From the NCBI GenBank assembly GCA_937936615.1, contig CALDDN010000054.1:1-55181 (forward strand): 55,181 bases of DNA. The letters are read 5' to 3'. Numbering within the stretch: position 1 is the stretch's first letter; the number at the start of each line of letters is the position of its first letter. The position numbers and the translations under genes are program-made. The stretch comes from an uncultured Bacteroidia bacterium. GTDB lineage: Bacteria; Bacteroidota; Bacteroidia; J057; CALDDN01. Below are positions 47,942-55,181 of the stretch, piece by piece. The notes under the pieces are model-generated. The model made no database searches, was not told where the DNA came from, and saw nothing but the letters and a program-made list of their open reading frames with translations.

Positions 47942-48670
47942 ATGCATTTTTCCTCTCTTCAGGCCCAACCTGTGAATCCGTCCCCATCCGATACCGCTCT
48001 GGTGCGCTTCGAGAACGTACGCCTGGCCTACGGCGAGCGCGTTGTCCTCGACCGGGTCAGCTTCAGCATCGATCGCGGCGAGCTGCTCTACCTCGTGGGG
48101 CGCACCGGTGCGGGTAAAAGCTCGCTGCTCAAAGCTCTGTATGCCGACCTCAAGCCCGCCGCTGGCCAGCTTCGCGTCGGCCCCTACGACCTGATGCACC
48201 TCAAGCCCCGCGACCGCCCCTTTTTACGCCGTCGCCTGGGCATCGTCTTTCAGGACTTTCAGCTTCTGAGCGATCGCAGCGTGGGCAGCAACATCAGCTT
48301 TGCCATGAAAGCCACCGGCTGGCGCGACAGCCGCAAGATTCGGGAACGGCTCCTGCAGGTGCTCATGCGCGTAGGGCTGGCCACCCGCGTCAACGACATG
48401 CCTCATCAGCTTTCGGGCGGCGAGCAACAGCGCACCGTCATTGCCCGCGCTCTGGTCAACGACCCTTTCCTGATCATCGCCGATGAACCAACGGGCAACC
48501 TCGACCCCGAAGTGGCCGAGCATATTCACGACCTGCTCATTCAGATTCATCAGTCGGGCACCGCTGTACTTATCGCCACCCACCAGCCTGAACTGATCCG
48601 CCGCTACCCCAGCCGCGTCCTCGAGTGCGTCGAGCAGACCGTCCGCGAACGCCAGCCCTCAACCCGCTGA
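47942..48670 (+). CDS. ftsE: FtsE-like cell-division ABC transporter ATPase
   Basis: [51 protein letters not shown]. Confidence 0.9.
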   Translation: MHFSSLQAQPVNPSPSDTALVRFENVRLAYGERVVLDRVSFSIDRGELLYLVGRTGAGKSSLLKALYADLKPAAGQLRVGPYDLMHLKPRDRPFLRRRLGIVFQDFQLLSDRSVGSNISFAMKATGWRDSRKIRERLLQVLMRVGLATRVNDMPHQLSGGEQQRTVIARALVNDPFLIIADEPTGNLDPEVAEHIHDLLIQIHQSGTAVLIATHQPELIRRYPSRVLECVEQTVRERQPSTR

Positions 48671-48682
48671 AGCCAGCTCCCC

Positions 48683-51562
48683 TCAAGGCTTCCAGAATTC
48701 ATCGAGGGGCACAAACCGAACCTCGCCGTAACGTCCGAGCTTCTCGAGGTCAAGTTTTTTCTTATCAGCCACAATGGCATACGAGAGCGGTTTCTTGCGC
48801 AGGTGATGGGCAAAAAACGCTTCCATCTTGTTCGAGTCGATGGCCTGCAGGCTGTCGAAATGCGCCGGTGCCGGATCGGTCTGGCAGCTGTCGCGCCGCA
48901 GGCTGTCGACCCACTGACCCAGTCCCTCGCTGTCGGGTCGCGACCAGGCTACCCGCGCCGATACCCGTCGCGCCGCCCGCCGTACGCCCGGGCCTGCTAG
49001 ATTAGGCTGCCGAACCAGCTGCCGGATTGCACGCAAGGCTTCCTCGCACCGCTCGGGCGAACAGACCAGTTCCGTCCGGAAAACAGCCCGCAAGCCCGGC
49101 TGTTCGCGGCCTTGCAGCTCGGCCCGAGCTTCGTAGGCCATGCGCCGCCGCACGTAGACATCTTCCAGCAAGAGCGACCCTTCGCCCGTCCCCAGCTGCA
49201 GGTTCAAGGCCCACGCCAGGGCCAACGAATCGATAGGCAGGGGATTGCCCGGCGCATAGGCCGTAACATACGCCTGCGAGGCCCCCGCCAGGTGGTAGAT
49301 CAGAATCTCGGGCTTGCGGTAATAGGCAATTTTTTTGATCAAGGGTCGCCGCGGACGCCGGCTGCGTTTGGGCAACTGGTAGTCCGTAGTCAAGGCCCGA
49401 TGCACCGCCTCCAGAGCATGAGGACCACGGTAATAAACCGTAACGGGCAGCTGGGTGAGCCGCCTCAGCGAATCGCGCAGCCGCGCCGGTTCGAGCATCG
49501 ACCGCATCTCAGGAGTCGAAAGCCTGCGCACTTCCGGCGAAAACGACTTGTTGATCAGGTAATTGCCCAAGGCCTGACCCAGGGTGTGCAGATCACGGCT
49601 GCCGGCAGCCCGACGGGCGGTCTCCCGCCGGATGACGCGGTCGAGGGTCGCGTAGTCGCGGTCGGGGTAGTCGACCAGTTCCTGTAGCAGGCTCAGCGTC
49701 GGGCGCAAGCCCGACGGACGCCCCCAGACCCGCACTTCCATCTGGTCGGCCAGTGCCACAAACCGGTAGTGCGTGCCGTACCGTTCGAGGCTGTCCTGCA
49801 ATTCTTCGGCTTTCTTTTTATAGGTGCCTACTGCATTGAGAAATGCACAGAGCTGCGGCAGCGACAGCAGCCGATAGCTGCCCAGGTGATAGCGGATACG
49901 TAGATCAAAATGCGTGCTGTCGGCATCGGGCACGTGGTAGAGCAGCTGGCGCAGCCCCAGAGTCAGCGTGGCGCATGCGTCGCTCAGGTTCAGGGCCGAG
50001 GGGCGTTGACGCGCTCCCCAGCGGGCCACAAACTGCTGACCCCACTCCGAAAGGCTGTCGCGGGCACCCACGGCATGAGGCTCGGGCATCGGCTGCGGTT
50101 TGGGGGCTTTTTCAGCCTTGAGCTGAAGCCAGAACCTGCGGCCTTTGCTCCAGTTTTCATTCAGATAGAAATTTACGCTGTCTGAATTAAGCTTGGGGTT
50201 TGGGTCAAGTGAAAAATGCCTGACAAAAAAACCAAGCGAAGCCGTATCGCCACGCTGCCAGCGGCGGGCCAGCTCGTGCAAACGAAGCATGGGTTGCTGG
50301 AGGCGGGTCTGGATTTCGCCGCGGGCCGATCGTCCGCTACGAATCAAATCGGCAGCCGACACAGGCTGGCGCAGCAGCGAGTCGAGCCGCATTTCAACCG
50401 CCTGACGAAATTTGCCGCTCAACTTGCCGCCTGCCGGCGGATGAAACCGAATGAGCAGCCAGCTGCGCTCCCGTTCTTCGACGACCGCCCATTCCAGCGT
50501 GTCGGCCAGTCCGTTGAGCTGCAGGCGGTCGAAGGCACCGGTGCGGTAGTCGTTGCAGAGCCGGTAGCGGCAGGCGGCCAGTGCCTCGAACTGCGCGTGA
50601 GTCCTTCCCACCCACGGCAGCACCAGCACCTCGCTGGCCCGATGCCCGCAGGCAATCGACCGCGCCGGTTTGGGCAGGGCGGCCGGCGTCGGGCTGTTCG
50701 GTTCCCGTGCCGGAACGGCAGGCCAGCGGCCTACACTGCGCTGCACCCACGTCCGCACCGAATCAAAAGGCTGGGCTGTTTCGATAAGCACCAAAGCCCG
50801 CGCCGGATCGAACCACCCCTCGTGCCAGAACCTCAGGGCCGAGAGTGGCGGAAAACCCCGCGGGGGCAGGCGGTAGGTTTTGAGGCCATCGCGGCTCGGG
50901 CCTAGCAGGGCCGCTCGGCAGCTGTCGGCCCACGCCCGCTGGGGACTGCGGCGGTAGCCTTCGTTGAGCAGGTGCAGGCGGTCGGTCAGCCGGTCGGAGC
51001 AGCGAAAAGCGGGGCGGCTCAGGTTGAGGGCTGTCAGTTCGAGCCAGGCTGCCAGCCGCGGTGCGGGCACCCGTCCATGCAGGCGCAGGCCTTCGGCCCC
51101 GAATTCAGCCTGGGGCAGGTGGCTGCCAATCAGTTCGTAAAGCTGGGTCGTTTCCAGGGGCAGAATGTAGGGAGCCGATTCGCGCTGCAGGTTGCGGATG
51201 CGCCGCTCGACAGCCTCCCGCTGACGGGGATCGGGGGTGTTCAGCAGGCGGCTCTGTTCAACCAGCCGATTGCGCAGTTCGGCTTCTTTGGCCAGGTTCA
51301 GGCTGCCGAAGGAATCGCTTCCGAAAGCCAGACTTTCGACAAACCAGCGGGCAACCCCCACCGGAGCCACGGCGTCGCTGTGGTGTCGGAAAGCCAGTAC
51401 CACCCGATCCTGTGCCAGACCCGCCTTGGGTACCCAGACCCAGGTCAGGCCGTTGGTCAAGCGTTCACTGCGGGGCAGTGTGCCTCCGGCAGACTGGCCC
51501 CAACATAGCCCCAGCATCCCCAGCCAAAGAAATGCTGGCAGCCAGTAATATGTTGCCTTCAT
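48683..51562 (-). CDS. M16 peptidase-like protein, apparently lacking zinc-binding HXXEH
   Basis: GVARWFVESLAFGSDSF in place of G(L/V)AHFLEHMAFKGT; insertion and second-domain RRMAYEARAEL typical of M16. Confidence 0.82.
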   Translation of the reverse strand: MKATYYWLPAFLWLGMLGLCWGQSAGGTLPRSERLTNGLTWVWVPKAGLAQDRVVLAFRHHSDAVAPVGVARWFVESLAFGSDSFGSLNLAKEAELRNRLVEQSRLLNTPDPRQREAVERRIRNLQRESAPYILPLETTQLYELIGSHLPQAEFGAEGLRLHGRVPAPRLAAWLELTALNLSRPAFRCSDRLTDRLHLLNEGYRRSPQRAWADSCRAALLGPSRDGLKTYRLPPRGFPPLSALRFWHEGWFDPARALVLIETAQPFDSVRTWVQRSVGRWPAVPAREPNSPTPAALPKPARSIACGHRASEVLVLPWVGRTHAQFEALAACRYRLCNDYRTGAFDRLQLNGLADTLEWAVVEERERSWLLIRFHPPAGGKLSGKFRQAVEMRLDSLLRQPVSAADLIRSGRSARGEIQTRLQQPMLRLHELARRWQRGDTASLGFFVRHFSLDPNPKLNSDSVNFYLNENWSKGRRFWLQLKAEKAPKPQPMPEPHAVGARDSLSEWGQQFVARWGARQRPSALNLSDACATLTLGLRQLLYHVPDADSTHFDLRIRYHLGSYRLLSLPQLCAFLNAVGTYKKKAEELQDSLERYGTHYRFVALADQMEVRVWGRPSGLRPTLSLLQELVDYPDRDYATLDRVIRRETARRAAGSRDLHTLGQALGNYLINKSFSPEVRRLSTPEMRSMLEPARLRDSLRRLTQLPVTVYYRGPHALEAVHRALTTDYQLPKRSRRPRRPLIKKIAYYRKPEILIYHLAGASQAYVTAYAPGNPLPIDSLALAWALNLQLGTGEGSLLLEDVYVRRRMAYEARAELQGREQPGLRAVFRTELVCSPERCEEALRAIRQLVRQPNLAGPGVRRAARRVSARVAWSRPDSEGLGQWVDSLRRDSCQTDPAPAHFDSLQAIDSNKMEAFFAHHLRKKPLSYAIVADKKKLDLEKLGRYGEVRFVPLDEFWKP

Positions 51563-51876
51563 CCGCTGCAAGTTAGCCAAAATGCCCCGCTTGGTCTTTC
51601 GCCTTTCGCTCAGCCGATGTGGCAGCCGGTTCGTTGAACACGCAGGCTCTTTTTCTTCATTTCTTGCTTAATTAAGGTATTTAGAATAAAAAATAGTTTG
51701 ATTTTTAATTTAAAATTTTGATAAAAATATTTTTTTCTATACTGTTTGATTCAAAACAAGCCTGCGGCAAGTGTCCGATTGCTTTCGGGCGGGGGTTTTC
51801 GGGCCGGACCGGTGGGTTAGGATTGTGTAAGGTACCCGTGTGGCTGCTGCAAGCTTGAAACCGTACTTGCCGGACA

Positions 51877-52971
51877 TCAGCCTGTATTGGCTTTGAGCTT
51901 GACCATGACCGGGCGGTAGAAATGAAAGGCCGGATGCAGGGCTTCGCTCCGGCCCCATGCGATCCAGTCGGCCAGCCCAGGGGCCACCGCTGCCGCATGC
52001 AATACCCCCTTCGACCCCAGGCCATTGAGGAAAAAGAGGCCTGCATGGTGGCGGTGCTCGCCTGCAACGGGCAGATGATCGACGGTGGCAGGTCGCAGGT
52101 TGGCCCAATGCCACAGCACCTGAGGGGGTGGGTCGTGGGGCAGCAGCCGCTGGAATGCATCGAGGAGCAGCTGGCGGCCTTCAGGCGTCGGGCCGGTGCT
52201 CGTGAAGCGGGTTTCGTAGGTCGACCCCAGGGTATAGATGCCTTCGCCCTCGGGCAGGATGAACACGCCTTCGCCTACCCAGACTTCGCTCTCGCGGAGG
52301 TTGGGGGCAGCGATGCGCAGCACCTGACCTTTGAGGGGTACCAGCGGGCGGATGTCCCAGAAGGGATTGGCAGCGGCGGCCATCCCCTCGCAGAAAGCCA
52401 GCGCGTCGAAAGGCCAGCAGGCACCCCCTTTGTCGATGCGTCGGCTCTCGGGGTCTATGGTCGTGTAGTCGATGCGTAGCGGTATCCGCTCGAACTGGCC
52501 GCCGGCCTGCAGCAGCGCAAACAATGCCTCGAGCAAGGCCGCCACCTGTACGCGACCCACTCCTTGTACCAGAAAACCGCCCAGGGGGTTGTGGTAGCGG
52601 TCGGGTGCGATGGGCCGGTCGACGGCGGCAATCCAGGGCTGGTATTCGGGGTCGAGGAAACGACGCGCCCACAGGGTCTGCATGGCCGCATCGGGATAGG
52701 GGCGGTAGATGGGCAGCAGCTGCCGAAAACGGGCCAAGGGCCGCCCGATGGCCGATGCAAAAAAGGCATCGAGGGCGGCCACCAGCAGGGGTGCCCCCCA
52801 CGTGAGGGCCATGCGCCGGCCTGTTACCACGTTGTAGAGGCCGGCCGCGCCTCTCGAAGCTCCTTCGGTGGCGGGGTCATCGAAAAGCACCACGCGGCAG
52901 CCCCGCTCGACCAGGGCCGCCGCCAGGAAGCCTCCCGACAGCCCCCCGCCCAGCACCACTACCGATTTCAT
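51877..52971 (-). CDS. FAD-dependent (DAO-type) oxidoreductase
   Basis: VVVLGGGLSGGFLAAALVERGCRVVLFDD, AAGLYNVVTGRRMALTW, C-terminal FFLNGLGSKGVL. Confidence 0.88.
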   Translation of the reverse strand: MKSVVVLGGGLSGGFLAAALVERGCRVVLFDDPATEGASRGAAGLYNVVTGRRMALTWGAPLLVAALDAFFASAIGRPLARFRQLLPIYRPYPDAAMQTLWARRFLDPEYQPWIAAVDRPIAPDRYHNPLGGFLVQGVGRVQVAALLEALFALLQAGGQFERIPLRIDYTTIDPESRRIDKGGACWPFDALAFCEGMAAAANPFWDIRPLVPLKGQVLRIAAPNLRESEVWVGEGVFILPEGEGIYTLGSTYETRFTSTGPTPEGRQLLLDAFQRLLPHDPPPQVLWHWANLRPATVDHLPVAGEHRHHAGLFFLNGLGSKGVLHAAAVAPGLADWIAWGRSEALHPAFHFYRPVMVKLKANTG

Positions 52972-53095
52972 GGCAGCAAAATGATGGAAAATAGTCGCAC
53001 ATCCAATCGGTTGCCAACTTGCACAAGCCAAAGCTTTACTAAATTGTAAACGAAATGTTGGATCAAGTTTATTTAAGTACCCGATTGACGATCCC

Positions 53096-53437
53096 ATGCT
53101 TGAAACTTCGCGCCCCGACTTGCCTGCTGATGGCTCGATGACCATTGAAGAGCTGACTCGACACGTTAAAGCCCGTATTTCGGCCGACCTGGGCTTGCCC
53201 GCCACCCTCAAGGTCTGGATCGAGGGGCAGCCCATTCCTCTTTTCGTAGACGGCACTACGGTTCCGCCTCGGGTTTCGAACCGCGACGCGCCCGCCGACT
53301 GCGTGATTCGAGTCAAGGCTCAGGCCCTGCGCCAGCTTATTGCGGGTCAGCTGACCCCCCTCAACGCCTACATGACCGGCAAGCTCAAGGTCGAAGGTAA
53401 CATGGCCGTGGCCCTGAACCTGCAGCGCATTTTGTAG
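53096..53437 (+). CDS. SCP2 sterol-binding domain protein
   Basis: DCVIRVKAQALRQLIAGQLTPLNAYMTGKLKVEGNMAVALNLQRIL. Confidence 0.85.
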   Translation: MLETSRPDLPADGSMTIEELTRHVKARISADLGLPATLKVWIEGQPIPLFVDGTTVPPRVSNRDAPADCVIRVKAQALRQLIAGQLTPLNAYMTGKLKVEGNMAVALNLQRIL

Positions 53438-53574
53438 CTGCCGGCAGTCCCTCTGCGGGTATTTTGTTCGATGGAACTTTGGTTCATGTCCTGTCGTAAC
53501 GATTGGGCTGGCCAGCCTGTGCGGCACGACCGCTCTCTGTTCGGCTGCGCCCAATCCGCGCCTTTACCGTACCG

Positions 53575-54810
53575 ATGTCATCGCCCGAGTCGCCCCGTCC
53601 TTTTGGCTACACCACTTCCTATGGGGAACTGATCCTCAAATCGGCACCGGCCCGCACCCGCGAGAGCGACGTGCCCGCCGACCAGATGATTCTCAACATG
53701 GGTCCGCAGCATCCCTCGACGCACGGCGTGCTGCGGCTCGAGCTCATCACCGACGGCGAACTTGTAACCGAAGTCATCCCCCACTTAGGTTACATGCACC
53801 GCTGCTTTGAAAAGCACTGCGAAAGCCTGACCTACGCCCAGATTATTCCTTTTGTCGATCGGCTCGACTACCTGGGGGCCATGAACAGCGAGCACGCCTG
53901 GGCCATGACCGTCGAACGGCTTCTGGGTATCGAAGCCGAGATTCCACGCCGCGTTGAGTTCATCCGCGTGCTGGTGGCCGAACTCAACCGCATGGCCTCG
54001 CATCTGCTGGCTATCGGTACCTACGGCATCGACCTGGGGGCGGTTACGGCTTTTCTCTGGTGCCTGCGCGACCGCGAGCACATCCTCAATCTGCTGGAGT
54101 GGGCCTCGGGTGCTCGTCTGCTTTACAACTACATCTGGATCGGGGGGCTGATGCACGACCTGCCGCCCCAGTTCGAGGAACGCAGCCTCGAGTTCTGCGA
54201 CTACTTTGCTCCCAAGCTCCTGGAGCTGCGCCAGCTGCTTGAATCGAACCGCATCTTTGTCGAGCGGACGGCCAATGTAGGGGTGTTGCCTCTGCGCACG
54301 GCCATTGCTTACGGCGTTACGGGGCCGATGCTGCGGGCCTCGGGCCTGCGCTGGGACTTGCGCCGCGCTGTGGGCTATTCGGTCTATCCCGAACTGGAGT
54401 TCGAGATTCCCATTGGGACGGGAGCGCGGGGGCAGGTAGGCGACTGCTGGGACCGGTTTGCGGTGCGGGTAGCCGAGATGGGCGAGTCGCTGCGGATTGT
54501 GCGCCAGTGTGCCGAGCGGCTGCTGCGCGACTGTACGCGGGGTGCGGGTTTCGATGCCCGGGCGGCCTGCCCCAAGCGGGTTCGTCCCGAACGCGAGTCG
54601 ATTTATTTTCGGGCTGAAAATCCGCGGGGCGAGCTGGGCTTTTACATTCAAAGCCAGAAGAACCGCGATATTCCCTATCGCGTGAAGGCGCGGGGGCCCA
54701 GTTTCTCGAACCTGAGCGTGCTGCCTGAACTCGGTCGGGGGGTTCTTCTGGCCGACTTGGTGGCCATTATCGGCTCGCTCGATATCGTGCTCTGCGAAAT
54801 CGACCGCTAG
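53575..54810 (+). CDS. nuoD: NADH-quinone oxidoreductase subunit D
   Basis: [50 protein letters not shown]-type core. Confidence 0.95.
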   Translation: MSSPESPRPFGYTTSYGELILKSAPARTRESDVPADQMILNMGPQHPSTHGVLRLELITDGELVTEVIPHLGYMHRCFEKHCESLTYAQIIPFVDRLDYLGAMNSEHAWAMTVERLLGIEAEIPRRVEFIRVLVAELNRMASHLLAIGTYGIDLGAVTAFLWCLRDREHILNLLEWASGARLLYNYIWIGGLMHDLPPQFEERSLEFCDYFAPKLLELRQLLESNRIFVERTANVGVLPLRTAIAYGVTGPMLRASGLRWDLRRAVGYSVYPELEFEIPIGTGARGQVGDCWDRFAVRVAEMGESLRIVRQCAERLLRDCTRGAGFDARAACPKRVRPERESIYFRAENPRGELGFYIQSQKNRDIPYRVKARGPSFSNLSVLPELGRGVLLADLVAIIGSLDIVLCEIDR

Positions 54811-54821
54811 CTGGTCAGGGT

Positions 54822-55181
54822 TTAATCGAGCTTGAGTACGGCCATGAAGGCTGACTGCGGCACTTCTACCGAGCCGATCTGGCGCATGCGTTTTTTACCT
54901 TTCTTTTGTTTTTCGAGGAGCTTGCGTTTGCGGCTGATGTCGCCCCCGTAGCATTTGGCCGTTACGTCCTTGCGCAGGGCACGTACGCTTTCGCGGGCAA
55001 TGACCCGCGAGCCGATCGATGCCTGAATGGCGATTTCGAACTGCTGGCGCGGGATCAGCTCCTTGAGTTTGAGGCAGAGCTTGCGGCCCCAGTCGTAGGC
55101 CTTGTCGCGGTGGATGATCGCGCTCAGGGCATCGACGGGGTCGCCGTTGAGCAGGATATCCATTTTTACGAGGTTGCTTTC
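54822..55181 (-). CDS. lepA: elongation factor 4 (LepA), C-terminal part; truncated by window edge
   Basis: [101 protein letters not shown]. Confidence 0.97.
   Translation of the reverse strand, partial: ESNLVKMDILLNGDPVDALSAIIHRDKAYDWGRKLCLKLKELIPRQQFEIAIQASIGSRVIARESVRALRKDVTAKCYGGDISRKRKLLEKQKKGKKRMRQIGSVEVPQSAFMAVLKLD

Noticed and set aside
8670-55163. Defence island, prophage or transposon
   Set aside because: No integrase, transposase, capsid, restriction, toxin-antitoxin or terminase motifs seen among credible ORFs.

Overview
The window is about 55 kb of GC-rich, densely coding DNA from a Bacteroidota-type bacterium. Supporting signs are TAnnTTTG-type -7 elements, a fused E1 alpha/beta 2-oxoacid dehydrogenase, a tatA-gatA-mltD-tilS run, DUF2723, TIGR02757, M1/M16 peptidases and a TonB receptor. 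It is mostly housekeeping core genome: rarA, dapD, ispH, tex, ndk, tilS, gatA, tatA, purB, fabI, ridA, holB, thiL, rlmB, atpF-H-A-G, crcB, ftsE, nuoD, lepA (partial) and tRNA-His. I saw no transposase, integrase, phage module, cas gene or defence island, and no convincing new multi-gene system. The most interesting signals are intergenic: (i) a perfect 36-bp direct repeat separated by 30 bp (CRISPR-like dimensions) between rlmB and a truncated-looking ATP synthase operon; (ii) a structured GC-rich island between fabI and ridA with mutually exclusive pairings; (iii) an imperfect 26/25-bp tandem repeat in a divergent promoter; (iv) an 11-G tract in a leftward ORF at the window edge; (v) a recurrent TATTTTCG promoter-like motif. 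At protein level the notable items are an M16 homologue that has lost its zinc motif, a RidA with a lipobox, a POR-like SDR, a stand-alone nuoD and an ATP synthase cluster lacking a/c and beta/epsilon. Everything was read by eye. Family assignments rest on motif recognition, not searches.
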